The position numbers and the translations under genes were made by a program. Under the pieces are notes generated by a model, which worked only from the letters and a program-made list of their open reading frames with translations, searched no databases and was not told the origin of the DNA. 64,000 nt of DNA from Zopfochytrium polystomum. Lineage: Eukaryota > Chytridiomycota > Chytridiomycetes > Chytridiales > Chytridiaceae. This document shows positions 21,180-31,965 of the stretch, piece by piece. Every line of letters begins with the position of its first letter. The stretch's first letter is position 1. The stretch is taken from the NCBI GenBank assembly GCA_025765615.1, contig JAIVFJ010000100.1, forward strand, positions 1 through 64,000, given 5' to 3'.

Positions 21180-22345
21180 ATGCCAACTGCTCGGATCAAC
21201 TTCGCGTGGTGGCGGGGTGCAGCCGCCTGGGTCGCCGCCTTTGCGGCCGCGTCCATTCCGCCAAACCCACAACACCCAGCCGCGATCCCGCCCGGAAAGC
21301 GCGACCGGGCGTTCCTGGCCCGCCGGACGGCGCTCGCCGTCTTTTGGTACATCGTCGCCGTCGCCTCCACCACCTACCTCGTCACGCGCGCGACCTTTGG
21401 CGGCGCCGAAGTCGGCGGCAACGGCAGGGTGGCCGGCCCCCTGCGTTCGTTCGTCGACTGGACGGACGGCACGCAGGTCCTCGAAGTGGTGATCGGTGGC
21501 GTCGCCGGCTGGGCGGCGCTCGAGCTCGGCGACTTTTTGTTGATCTTGCCGTTGAGTGGTGGTGACATTTTTCTGCACCCAAACTTCGTCTTCCCTTTGA
21601 AGTCGCTGACGGTTTCATCATTATTGTTTTTTTTGTTGCGATAGGTTGAGCGAGCTCCGGCAGTCGGATTACGTGCCGCTCATGGACGCGCCGATTCTTG
21701 CCTCTTCGCTGCGAGACTTTTGGTCTCGCCGGTGGAACAGTCTCATCAAGGTGCTTTTTTTTTTTGACGTCTGATTTCTCGATCGTGGGAGTCGCCCTGA
21801 CCGTCAAGGAGTCCTAACAACGCAACGGACACAGCGATACCTACACCACTTTGTTTTCACCCCGGTCATCCGACGCCTCGAGCCGTCGACCGCCACACGC
21901 CCGTCGCGCCTCACCGGCGCCATCGCGACCCTCGCTGCGTTCGTCGCGTCCGGCGTCCTGCACGAGTACGTCATGCTGGTCGTCTTCCGAGCGCCGTTTT
22001 GGACCGACCTGCAGCAGCTCGCGTACTTTTCCGTCCAGGGCGTCCTCTGCGTCGCCGAGCGCGCCGCGCAGGACGTGTGGGCGTCGCAAACGAAAAGTTG
22101 GACTTCCCCCGGCGCGACAAGAATCCGGCGGGCGGCCGAGGGCGTCGTGGGGCGGGCGTTTTTGTTTGTTGGCTTGGTTGGACCGGGGCTGTTGTTTATG
22201 AAGCAGTACTTGGATTGCGGTAAGGGCGTGAGGGCAAAGATGGTTCCTCAAGGCCAGTCGTTCTAATGCGTACGTCCCAGGCTTTTTCGAGCAAGTCAAT
22301 GCGATAGCACCCTCCGCCCTGCGAAAACATATTTGGAGAAGCTAG
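21180..22345 (+). CDS. Wax-synthase-like MBOAT acyltransferase, possibly 5'-truncated
   Basis: Predicted ER membrane O-acyltransferase acting on lipid alcohols. Exons 21180-21550, 21645-21750, 21835-22219 and 22281-22345 join in frame to 308 residues ending KHIWRS. The wax-synthase/MBOAT_2 signature is SLRDFWSRRWNSLIK, followed by SGVLHEYVM containing the conserved His. Hydrophobic segments include ALAVFWYIVAVASTTYLV, VIGGVAGWAALELGDFLLI, LTGAIATLAAFVASGVLHEYVM and AFLFVGLVGPGLLFM. Family members are usually longer, with more N-terminal membrane helices. An in-frame ATG also exists at 21069, and a possible coding block (LVAAVAYDMFWIVAGAG) lies in another frame at about 21070-21120. The copia end abuts this side, so the true 5' end may be lost or unrecognised. 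Confidence 0.75.
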
Positions 22346-22621
22346 CACCATGCAAGGCTGAGTCCATTTGTAAATTTTCCGCCAAGGAGCCGAGCTCAGC
22401 TGATGGGTGTGGTTGGTTCAAGGTTCGAAAATGGCCGCCCCCGAATTTTTCCCCCGAAATTGGTAATAAATCCGCCCTGCTGGTCGCAAAGAGTACAAAA
22501 GGGGGACCCCCTCCCGTTCAACCTCGCTCAGATCCACATCGTAGCGTCCCATCGCCCGTTCACCCCCGACTTCACGCCATCCAAGATTTTCTCCTTCTTC
22601 TCAAAGTCGCATCAGCAACAG

Positions 22622-23202
22622 ATGGCGGATCAGCCCCAGCCGACCATCCAAAAGCCCGAGAGCGAGGTGAGCGAGCGCGATACCGAAGTAACGAGGCGGC
22701 GTGCACGATCCTTTCCGCTTCAAGCAAATTGCTCCTAACAGCAACCCCCCATTCCTCCCCTTCTCCATTCGCTCGCGATCCCGTTCCCCCCCAACACCGC
22801 CACCACTTTTTCCCCTGAAACCAGTGGCGCGCGGTCCTCAGCAAAGAGCAGTTCCGCGTGCTCCGCCAAAAGGGCACAGAAGCGCCCGGCTCCAGCCCTC
22901 TCGACCACCATTTCGCTTCCGGTACCTACGCGTGCGCGGCGTGCAACACGCCGCTGTACACGTCGTCGACAAAGTTCGACTCCGGCTGCGGCTGGCCCGC
23001 GTTCTTTGACGCCATCCCGGGCGCCGTCAACCGCCACGAGGACTTCTCGCACGGCATGCACCGGACCGAGATCACGTGTGCCGCGTGCGGAGGTCATCTG
23101 GGTCACGTGTTTAAGGGGGAGTCCATTACGAGAAAGTTTGCGACGGGCGAGCGGCACTGCGTTAACGGGATTTCGCTCAAGTTTTCCGACGAGGCGAAGT
23201 GA
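22622..23202 (+). CDS. msrB: Peptide-methionine (R)-S-oxide reductase B
   Basis: Repairs methionine-R-sulfoxide in proteins using thioredoxin. Two exons, 22622-22666 and 22825-23202, separated by a 158-nt intron, encode 140 residues, the normal length. Zinc ligands are the paired CxxC motifs Cys52/Cys55 (CAAC) and Cys100/Cys103 (CAAC). The catalytic Cys127 is in RHCVNGISLKF, and Cys70 in SGCGWPAF is the likely resolving cysteine. The start is chosen because it gives MADQPQPTIQKPESE joining directly to WRAVLSKEQF. No targeting peptide is seen, so cytosolic or nuclear location is likely. Confidence 0.95.
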
Positions 23203-23590
23203 AAGTTTTGGAGTTTCTGGGCGAGGGGAAGGGAGTTATCGTGCCGACGGGTTAAGAGATGGATGGCATTTTTATTCTGTGGTTTGCCAGCTCCTTTTTT
23301 GAATCAGATTCTAAGCACCTTGCTCTAATTCTATCGGTAGTTTACCCGAGTTATTCCAACAAAATTGCTTGAAAGACAATTGAAAATGAAGCCGGCGGAG
23401 AGCGGGGTTGCGGAGCATTAAGATTGTCCTCCTCGCACTTACCATCATGAAGACATATTTCAGACTCCGATGTCAAACTCCGCCCACGAATCTCCCACCG
23501 TTTCCTCCACACACTCTTTTACTTTTTGCATTCTGTTTGAAAAAACCAGAAACGCAAACCGCAAGCAAGCACGTAATCTCTCTCCAAAAC

Positions 23591-24502
23591 ATGATCTCGC
23601 CTCCACCCAAAGCGCACCTCCCGACGGCCAGGATCACGCGGGTGATGCCAGCCCCCGAGCCCAAAAAGGACGAAGAGTTCCTCCTGAAAGACGACCCCGA
23701 GACCGAACGGGTCCGTCGCGCCGTCGCCGCCCGCCGGCGCGCGCGAACCGTCCTCGCGATCGCCGTAGTCGCCGCGGTCGCCGCGGTCGCCGTTGTCGCC
23801 GTGCTCGGCATCGCACTGGGTCTCAAGTTTGCTCCGCACGGCGGCGACAGCGGCGACGATAACAGCTCCGCGGTGACGAACTCTACCACCAGCGACCCCG
23901 GCACCGGCAGCAATGAACCCGCACCCCACGCCGCCGCCGCCGTGGTCGGCGTGGACCCGCAGCAGCCCGTCTACGCAAGCTACTCGGACGTCACGAGCGC
24001 CTGCACCGTCGGGTCCGGGTCCGCAGCCACCGCCGGCTGCAGCGTTTCCACAACGACGACAACGACTTCTGCGTCGCCGTCGCAGCCCTCCTGCCCGCCC
24101 GGCGCAACGACTGGCGCCGGCTGCCCTCCCCCCGCGTCGTCGTCGTCGTCGTCGTCGGCGCCGCCGCCGCCGGTGCTGACGGTGGCGTCGCGCGCGCTGA
24201 GCATCCCATCGTCGTTGTCGTCGACAGAGACCGACACGCCGTTCACGTCGACGGACACGGTGCCCGTCGTGTCCGGCCCGCCTCCTTCGTCGTCGTCGGT
24301 GGTGGTTTCGTCGAGCACGAGCGGGGTGGTGGCGTCGACGGTGGTGCCGCCATCGGCGTCGGGCGCCGTTGTGACGGCGACGAACTCGTCGATCCTGTTT
24401 TCGGGGGCGGAGCGGACGGCTCGCGGGCCGTGCGTGGCGGCGGTGGTGGCGGCGGCATTGGTGGGGGTTGCGGTGTGGGCGGTGACGGCTCACGTTGAAT
24501 GA
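23591..24502 (+). CDS. Mucin-like membrane protein, Ser/Thr-rich
   Basis: 303 residues in one exon; no family recognised. A charged N-terminal cytoplasmic-like region (to about residue 52, KKDEEFLLKDDPETER, ending RRRAR) is followed by one strong Ala/Val membrane segment at about 53-79. The rest is a Ser/Thr/Pro/Ala-rich region with serine runs and several Cys-containing spots. The last 25 residues are hydrophobic (VAAVVAAALVGVAVWAV), which could be a second membrane helix or a GPI-type signal. ATG 23591 is preferred over upstream in-frame starts because the upstream part is T-rich non-coding-like DNA. Confidence 0.6.
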   Translation: MISPPPKAHLPTARITRVMPAPEPKKDEEFLLKDDPETERVRRAVAARRRARTVLAIAVVAAVAAVAVVAVLGIALGLKFAPHGGDSGDDNSSAVTNSTTSDPGTGSNEPAPHAAAAVVGVDPQQPVYASYSDVTSACTVGSGSAATAGCSVSTTTTTTSASPSQPSCPPGATTGAGCPPPASSSSSSSAPPPPVLTVASRALSIPSSLSSTETDTPFTSTDTVPVVSGPPPSSSSVVVSSSTSGVVASTVVPPSASGAVVTATNSSILFSGAERTARGPCVAAVVAAALVGVAVWAVTAHVE

Positions 24503-24589
24503 GTGTTTCGCTGGATGCACCCGTCGCCTGCCCACTTTAACCGACCTAGTTTGGGGGTGTGGAAAGCAGTGCGAAAGGAGTTGTTGTGG

Positions 24590-24930
24590 CAGCTTTTTTT
24601 TTTTTTTCGTGCGACTTGCTTCACTGCTTTTCTTCTTTTTCTTCTCCTCCTCGCTGTTTTACTTCTCGCTCTCTCTGTCGTCTCTCACACTCTCTCCCCT
24701 CCCTCTCGCTACTTATGTGCCCGCGTGCTGCTTGCTGCTGTTGCTATTAGTATTTATCTTACCGTGTGTGTGTGTGTGCTCGTACTCGGCTCGTACTGAC
24801 ATGTATTAAGGGTGGGTGGAGCTCCGCACACAAAAGTGTCTGTCTGTCCGTCCCTCTGTCTGCCTGTCGGTTTGGGTCTGTCTCTTCGTCTGTCTGTCGT
24901 GAGGTCTTCGAGAGCTCGTTAGTCATCACG

Positions 24931-24961
<31 letters not shown>

Positions 24962-25010
24962 TCTCTCCCCGTTCTGTCTGTCTCTCTGTCTGTCTCTGAG
25001 TGCTCTCGTC
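24590..25010. repeat. Low-complexity T, TG and CT tracts
   Basis: Poly-T at about 24594-24607, TG repeat near 24765, CTGTCTGTC-type and (CT)n to about 25000. No gene. It probably lies in the 5' flank of the following gene. Confidence 0.8.
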
Positions 25011-25229
25011 AATGACCAGTTCGTTTTGGGGCTCAGCCCATTATCGACTATTGACTCGGAAAGTCCCCTCCTCGTCCTTCTCGTCCCCTCGCTCGACTCT
25101 ACTCGACCCGACCCTCTTCCCCTCCCCTCCCGTCCACCACCACCACCACCGGCGCACCATCGATCGTAGGGGTGTATAGGCCGCCCGCAGTTGTCGCCAT
25201 CCACGCCGTCTGCGCCGTCACCGCCGATT

Positions 25230-28204
25230 ATGTTCCGACCGCTGCCATCGCCGGCCTTGCCGCCACCCCCGTCCCCGGCCCCTCTAGGTACCACCAGCAC
25301 CACCTCCACCACCACCACCGCCACCCCTGCTTTCGTCTACACTTCGGCTCCCGCTTCGCCGCCATCGGCCCGTGCGTCGTGGGTGCCCCTCTCGCCCGCT
25401 CCCATTCCGCCGCAGCGATCCACCTCATTCGGCCACGCCCATCACCAAGCCGCCGCCGCCGCTGCCGCCGCCGCCGCCTCATTCTCGTCTAAAGGCGCGG
25501 CGTCCCCTTCCCGACTAAAGAACGTCGCCGTCGTATCCTCCACCTCCTCACCCTTCTCTTCCGGATCGGCTTCGCCGCTGGCCTTGTCTCCTCTTGCCGC
25601 TACCACTGCCACCACCGCCACCGCCATCACGACCCCGCCTCCCCCGAGACTCACGCCGATGTCGGCTCCGCTCGTCGGTGATGCCGCGGCCGCCGTTCAG
25701 CGACCGCTGTCGTACGTTTCGCCCACCCCGCCGCAACGGCCGGCTCAGCTGGACGGCTACTACCTCGCCGGATCGTCGACCCCCTTCGCGGCGGAACGAC
25801 CGCCGTCTGCTTTTCGGTACAGCGTCAACGGTCCAATCTCAGCGGATCAGCCCGAGTTCCGCAAGCAGCCTCCGGTGGCGGGGACCGGCGAGTCGCCCCT
25901 CCCACCAAAGAGGGATCAATCGCTCGCGGCTGCTGCTGGCGCCAGCTTTTCGCTATCTGGCGCATCCGATTCAGGAGCAACCGTGACGCCGCACGCTCCA
26001 TTGATCTCGGCGTTTAGCGGGTTGCCTTTACATACTTGGATGTCCTCGCCCGTGCCTGTTGAGTCCAACTTGCACTTGCAATACTCTTCGTGGAATGGGA
26101 GCAGGTCTATCCATTCGGACGTCAGTTTTGGGAGCTCGTCAACTGCTGCGCGGTCGAGCTCGGAATCTCACTCTGACCCGTCCTCGAGCCCACCGCCAAA
26201 CGGCGTGCGGTCCAGCGGGTCGTCGGATTCCCTGCTAGAGAAATCCGAGTTCGAAGGAACGGGGGAGCAGTCGAGATCTCAACTCAGAAAGCTCTTCCGT
26301 CCGCCGATTGTGATGGCGCGATCTGTTACCCCGACCGATCTGAAGCCAATGGAAAACATGTAGGGCATGCGTACTTGCATTTTCTCTGTTCTGTTGTCCT
26401 TCTCACCATCGCTTTCCAATCAAGATCGCCTGATGCCGCCGGACCCGTCAATCACTCGCCCATTCAACCAAAGTTTCTTGGCAGGCCCGTCTCTCCCGTT
26501 GTACCTTCCACGAAGCAAATTTTCTTTGATGAGCCTCCAATGGAAGCGATCGTGCCAGATGCCACGGATGTTCCTCTACCGCCAATGCGGGAATTTTCCT
26601 TGCATCAGTCTGAAACGCTGTCAGGACCCTCACCGCTGAGGCTGAGATCATCCTCTCTGGCTCTTGGCACCATCACCATGCCTTCACCGCTGCGGTCGGC
26701 TCGCCCGTCAATCATCTCATCCCGCTCGACTGTATCGGACTCCTCCAATTTCTTGTCGTCAGTTTTGGACCTCCTCAGCACTATCGAAGACAATGTGTTC
26801 GAATTCGGTTTTCGTTTAGCCGGCATCGAATCTGTCCTGAACGAGGTTCGGGAAATACAAGCAGGCGGGCTTCCACCAGAGCTGGAGATCGCCGACACTG
26901 GAAGAAGATTCTCTGTCGCTCACTCGACCGTGTCGTCCATGCAGTTTAGGGGACGCACCATTCTGCGGTCGCCAACCGTCACAACGATGGGTTCCGTGTC
27001 GGACATCGAGGTCGACCTGGCGGGCATGGTGTCCGACAAGGTGGCGCGGCTCGAAGTTCAAGTCTCCAAAGTCCTCGAAAAGCTCGCGCGCGTTGAAAGC
27101 GAAATTGCCGACGCGCGGCGCGACACCTTGGCGCCGATCGGCGGCGACAGCGAGAGCGTCGACCAAGCCGCGGCGGCCGGCAAGCGGCTGGACGCGACGC
27201 AGTCCAGCGTCGACGCCATCTCCGACAGCGTGCGCAAAGTCGACGAAATGGTCAAGGAGTTCCAGCGGCTGGCGTCTGGCATGCTCCCGCCGGCGCCTTC
27301 GGCCGCGTCTGTTGACCTGTGGACCGAAGACTCGCTGCGCTCCAGCTCCATCCGGTCGCAGCGCCACCTTCCCTACGCCGCGCCGTCGTCCATCCAGTCG
27401 CTGGCTCGCTCGTCCTCCCACTCGTCCGCCTCGCGCTCGTCCACCGCCACGTCGCGCTCCGTCTTCTCCACCGCACGCTCCGCTGAGATGCGCCGCCTCC
27501 AGCACTCGATCGCGCAGGCGGGATTCCGCCCCGAGCAGCAGCAGACAACAGGCCCTGGTTCCCGCGGGCGCACCGGATCCACCGCGATGCCGCGGCAGAC
27601 GCTCCTCCGGCGAGGCAGCTACGGCATCGACGCCGCCCCGTCGCTGGCCTCGTCATCGTCGCCAAAACCCCCGCCGCCAGACCTCTACCCGCAAATCGCG
27701 CACGTCACAGCCATGATGGGCCAGCCCGCCGCCGTCGTCCCCTTGCCGTCCACCAACGCCCAGCAGCAGCAGCAGCAGCAGCAGCACGCACAACACCCCA
27801 CCCCGCCACCCGCGCCGTCCCGCCCGCGCTTCTTCGGCGCCGCAGCCGGTCTATTTTCCGGCGTCCCGCGCCGCGCGGCACCACCGCCGCCGCGGTCTCC
27901 CGGCGCCGACGCCACCACCACCACCACAGCGGGCGGCGTCCTGGACGAAGGCGCCACCCTCGACGCCGACGGATATGCCGTGCCGCGGCACCTTTCCACG
28001 CTTCGGCTCCGCCGCGCGCACTCGTTCGACGCCTCGCTCCCGCGCACACCGTCGCCGCCGCCGGACGACGTCGCGGACCTCGACGAGGCCATCGGCTCGC
28101 TCAAGGACCTGCTGCAGCAGACGTTTGAAGCGCCGCAGCCGCAACCGCCGCAGCCGGCCGTCGGGATTTTGTCGGCGGCCGCGGGTGGTGTTGCCGCCGC
28201 TTGA
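25230..28204 (+). CDS. Ser/Pro-rich protein with central coiled coil and polyQ, 969 residues
   Basis: Function unknown. Two exons, 25230-26359 and 26425-28204, join across a 65-nt GT-AG intron (phase 2, KPMEN-ISPDAAG) to give an exact 970 codons. Residues 1-380 are Ser/Pro/Ala/Thr-rich and probably disordered. About 500-680 is helical and coiled-coil-like (FLSSVLDLLSTIEDNVFEF, KVARLEVQVSKVLEKLARVE, VDEMVKEFQRLASG). A polyQ stretch (about 840-850) and proline-rich segments follow, then an acidic patch DDVADLDEAIGSLKDLLQQTFE near the C-terminus. The layout resembles scaffold or polarity proteins, but no domain supports a specific role. The intron removes an in-frame TAG that otherwise separates two ORFs. 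Confidence 0.7.
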
Positions 28205-28620
28205 CGTGAGTATGGCGGGATGGGCTAGAGCAGAGGGAAACGAAAAATATATATAAATATAAAAAATCGTAAAGTATTGCTATACCGAAGGTGGCGTTTG
28301 GGGGGCGCTGGAAGTAGAGGGCCGTCATTGGGGTGCGACGGCAGACCGTGGCCTTAGTTTTTTTACAATGTTGACCTCGTTATGGTTCGTAATCGTGCAG
28401 ACTCAAGGAGACTCGCCCCGCGACACAATGTGTGCGAGAGAGCGAGCCTTCTTCAGTTCAACATTGATTTGTTAAAACAGCACTAGTGGCAGTAGTTGCA
28501 CCTGCCAACAATTTCCGCCAGCGAGCTTCCAGGAGCGAGCGGGCGATTTTCACAATTGCGGCAGTTCACGCCATGTATTACTTTTATTATCTATAATATC
28601 TTGGGAAACTGGCAGTAATT
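28205..28620. other. Intergenic, no gene seen
   Basis: AT-rich stretch after the stop, then ordinary sequence without coding signal, leading into a tRNA gene. Confidence 0.5.
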
Positions 28621-28704
28621 GCCTTCTTGGCTCAGTTGGCAGAGCGTCTCCCTAGTACTCAATCCGATAGGAGAAGGTCACCAGTTCGATTCTGGTAGAA
28701 GGCA
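28621..28704 (+). tRNA. tRNA-Thr (AGT) with 11-nt intron
   Basis: Acceptor GCCTTCT pairs with AGAAGGC; A-box TGGCTCAGTTGGC; B-box GGTTCGATTCT-like (AGTTCGATTCT). The anticodon stem TCTCC/GGAGA encloses CTAGTA plus an 11-nt insertion (CTCAATCCGAT) and A, placing a canonical intron one base 3' of anticodon AGT. Confidence 0.93.
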
Positions 28705-29200
28705 AATCTATTTTGATTTTCAGCGGTCGATATTTCCCAACAATCTTCCGTGGAAGTTCATCAGTTGCTTTGAGACTCTCGCGCAGAGTTGATGATTCTC
28801 CTAGAAAAACGGTGCGGCGGCTATGTTTCTATTTGCGGAGAGGGGGTCCGGTTGAACGAGGATCTGGTCGTCTCCTGGAATGCCGAGTTCGGCGGACAAT
28901 GCGGACAACCGATGCTGCGCGACTCTAGCTTGACTGGTAGTCGTAACCGCCAACTCGAGGGTAACCATGCCATATTCGCGGGCATAACTTACGTTTATTT
29001 CCTTGCTGCCGGGACTTGTCTTTGTATTTTTGTTGCTTCTTGTTTTTGCCAGGCATTGGGTCGGTGCGCGTCCAGCGCAGTTCCGAAAGTCATCTTAACT
29101 TTCGGCCTCATCACTGTGCTTAAGGTCTTCGTGCTCAACCTGCATGCCGCGAGCACCGCACCGGGCCAAAGCCAGGCGACATACCCTGGCGAGTTGATCG

Positions 29201-29326
29201 TCACCGTTTCAAGGTGATGCCGAGCTTTCCGTTGGCGGGCAGCTTGGCAGCCGGAAGGTGCGCGTACCCCTGCGTGATCCGGCTGAACCACAGGTTGACA
29301 CAATCTTTGGGGTGGTCGGAAACGTA
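29201..29326 (-). pseudogene. Isolated terminal-exon-like fragment, unidentified
   Basis: Starts after a good acceptor (TTTTCCTCCATTCCAG) and reads YVSDHPKDCVNLWFSRITQG, then YAHLPAAKLPANGKLGITLKR and a stop. It looks like conserved protein sequence, but no convincing upstream exon is found before the tRNA-flanked region. It is probably the 3' exon of a partly lost gene; family not recognised. Confidence 0.35.
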
Positions 29327-29329
29327 CTG

Positions 29330-30174
29330 GAATGGAGGAAAATGCATATGAACCCGCGGTGGCGTGGTTTTCGTGCCGCCAGAGCGGGAAAAAGGCGGCT
29401 TCGTCCGGCGCGGAGAATGCAACAGAGATGGACGGGTTAAGAATAGAAAGCGATGAGTGGCGGGCTGGGCGGGCGAGCAGTGACGACGCAACGCTACGCA
29501 GGGCAAAGAGGGGAGAAGGGCTTGCTGCGCTTATTTTGGTGGTGAATGTTGGTGTGAAAGAAATGGCTATAAGTACTGCTCCCTCCATTCCGGGCCAAAA
29601 GCCCGAATTGGAGAGAGACATCGCCTCCCTCCTACCCGACCTGAGGAGGCGAACCCCAAGGTAGCCGCGGATGGTAGGGATCCCCTGTAGGATGGGAGGG
29701 AGGAACTAAGCAGAAAAGGAAGAAAAAGTTGCGGCGGGTGCGTCCCCAGCAGCAAAGCGAAGAGAACGAAATTCAAATTCCGCCCAATGCTTTTCCATCC
29801 GCTTTTATCTATCTCCCTTGGTGCCTTATCCACAAGTTCAATAAGATAGCGATTGAGCTTCGATTTCAGCATTTCCAGCGCTTTGTTTCCTTTCGGGTTT
29901 GAGTAGTTGGCGATTTGGCACGGTGCGGCTGGTTCGGTACTTGATACTCCGGGTCGCTCATGAGACTCTGCGAAAGAATTGTATCAATGAAATGCTCACG
30001 TAGAATAATGGTGCTGTGAAAGAGCGCAAGGTCCTCGAACATGTCGTTAGCCGTAAACTTGGAGGAAACTTCAACACTCTGGCAGCTGTGGCCTGTCTCA
30101 AACCCTGTTGAATGGGCAAAGAAAATTGCAACCCCGCAATGAGTCAAGTAAAATATGTAAACAATTGAAAGAGC
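29330..30174. other. Intergenic between the two tRNA-Thr genes
   Basis: Short frames on both strands without motifs. No gene is called apart from the fragment at 29201-29326. Confidence 0.4.
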
Positions 30175-30258
30175 GCCTTCTTGGCTCAGTTGGCAGAGCG
30201 TCTCCCTAGTAGCCAATACGACAGGAGAAGGTCACCAGTTCGATTCTGGTAGAAGGCA
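30175..30258 (+). tRNA. tRNA-Thr (AGT), second copy, 11-nt intron
   Basis: Identical mature sequence to the copy at 28621 but with a different 11-nt intron (GCCAATACGAC). Same strand, 1.55 kb downstream. Confidence 0.93.
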
Positions 30259-30884
30259 TATAATTTCATTTGGAATATGTAAGTTTTTCGCCACGCCATT
30301 TGCGCAACCCCCAATTGCCAGCCCGAGGCACCCTTTGGTGCTAATACCACCCTTTCGTGTTTCCTAATGAATCTGGCCACAGCGTTCAACGCCAGAGAAA
30401 CTGCAGCAAAAACTCAACAGTTGGATGAGCGGCGTGGCGCTTGGCAAAGAAGAAGGAATTTGGCATCTCCCACTATCTTGAAATCCATCCCTTTAGACCC
30501 TGGATTAATTTTCATCAAATTGCCAGTATAAAGCAATGATGTGATGTCAGGCCAGTGGATGGATTGAAACTTTCGGAACCTTCCGAAGCACTGGAGAGAG
30601 GGAGAGAGCATCAGGATTTTGGGAAGGAATTAATTGCCAATACCCGGCCTTTGTGGAGGCGTTTGCACAACTCCACCAACAAAAGTACCTTCATCAAAAT
30701 GACAAAACCTTGTGACAAGGGCGCACTGATAACGTAAGCGAGACAGGTAACAATGCAGGGTGGAACCTGGAACTTATCATCATATCATTTGCTTTAACCC
30801 ACTAGGATAGGATGACAGTTCATATATACTGTTCATTTGAGATAATTTCTTTTCAAAGGCCTTCCTGTTCCAATGAAACCGCAC

Positions 30885-30957
30885 GGGCGTGTGGCAAAAT
30901 GGTTTCCGCGCTTGACTACGAATCAAGAGATTCCAGGTTCGACCCCTGGCACGCTCG
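30885..30957 (+). tRNA. tRNA-Arg (ACG)
   Basis: Acceptor GGGCGTG pairs with CACGCTC (one G-T), A-box TGGCAAAATGG, anticodon stem CTTGA/TCAAG with loop CTACGAA (anticodon ACG), B-box GGTTCGACCCC, G discriminator. No intron. Confidence 0.93.
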
Positions 30958-31828
30958 CTTTTTAATGACCCCTTGGCAACATATTGAATTGGGTCCAGTG
31001 TGTGAAAGGGCAGCAACAAGTGGCAACCCCACTGAATAGCTGGAGGCACTGTTGAGAGGTAAACCGTGGGCTTTGGTCTGTGGGCTTTGCTCCAGAGGTA
31101 CGAGTTCTTCCTTGGGTGGAGGAGGTCCCAGGTTGAAGTCCTGGTAATTCCCCTGTGCCTGCACTAGCATGCCAAGCAGGAATAAACCCATTCGGGTCAA
31201 GAGTCTTTAATTCATCATTGCACTCACCTGTATCTTTGCTGCGCAGCCCTGAAGTAATCAAACTATTCCTTTTCCCCTTGTAGCCAAATGAAAGGGAGGG
31301 GGAAAACGTGTCACTCTTTTGGCCCTGGCATCTGGTGTCAGTTGTCGCCAAAAGACAAGTGCCCAGTTTCTGCGATTCTTAGCTGAAACCAACAGTGAGA
31401 ATCTCAACCTCCGCCTTCACATGTGGCTTTGGCCTTGGGGAATGATTTTTAGGGTGGAGGCAGTTCCAGCTCAAGTCCTGGAGCCCCCTGAACCAGCACT
31501 TGGTGGCACAAAAACATTGCAGCTGACACCTCTCATTGGGAGAAAATTCCGCTGACCTGTGAACCGTTCCTGAATTATTGCCCTGGAGTTTTTCTGCAAA
31601 CTTTTAACAAAGAATCAAGTGACCAGATGATGTGGTGTATCTATCTGGTGCAAGTGATGTCGACATATCAGCTTTCCATCGAGTACCAAGAAGACAACAT
31701 ATTACAATAGTTTGCGAAATTGTTGACACCTCCACGAATCTTTTGACTTGTGGGTCAACAATTCTGCAAACCACTGAAAATAACTGTCTGTGTTTTCGCA
31801 CGGCGAGGCAAAGTGGAAAAAATGCAAA

Positions 31829-31917
31829 TCCGACCACCCAGGTTCGAACTGGGGACCTCATGATTTCGGTTATAGGACCTTTACAGTCATGCGCTCTTCC
31901 AACTGAGCTATGGTCGG
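31829..31917 (-). tRNA. tRNA-Tyr (GTA) with 16-nt intron
   Basis: Acceptor CCGACCA/TGGTCGG; A-box TAGCTCAGTTGG; anticodon stem CATGA/TCATG; loop CTGTAA followed by a 16-nt intron, with anticodon GTA. B-box GTTCGAACC. Eukaryotic tRNA-Tyr genes commonly carry an intron at this position. Confidence 0.93.
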
Positions 31918-31965
31918 CGTACTGACGAAGCTGTTTGCATTTAAATGACTGACTCGGGTTCAGAT

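Larger units (their letters stand above)
30780..31965. repeat. Inverted segmental duplication, copy 1 (tRNA-Arg ... tRNA-Tyr)
   Basis: The block between tRNA-Arg (+) and tRNA-Tyr (-) is the diverged reverse complement of 53060-54010. Shared non-tRNA landmarks include AGGTGTCAGCTG, GCCACCAAGTGCTGGTTCA, GGCAATAATT, CCAGAGCAAAGCCC and the TAAATGCAAACAG sequence next to tRNA-Tyr. Several indels separate the two copies. Confidence 0.75.

Noticed and set aside
23519..24535. Arg/His-rich minus-strand ORF opposite the mucin-like gene
   Set aside because: Composition artefact from CGC/GTC-rich repeats; no domain, and it conflicts with the clean membrane-protein frame.
26375..28204. Separate 609-residue ORF after the stop at 26363
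   Set aside because: A 65-nt GT-AG intron with matching phase removes the stop and fuses it with the preceding ORF into exactly 970 codons; the apparent ATG lies inside the intron.
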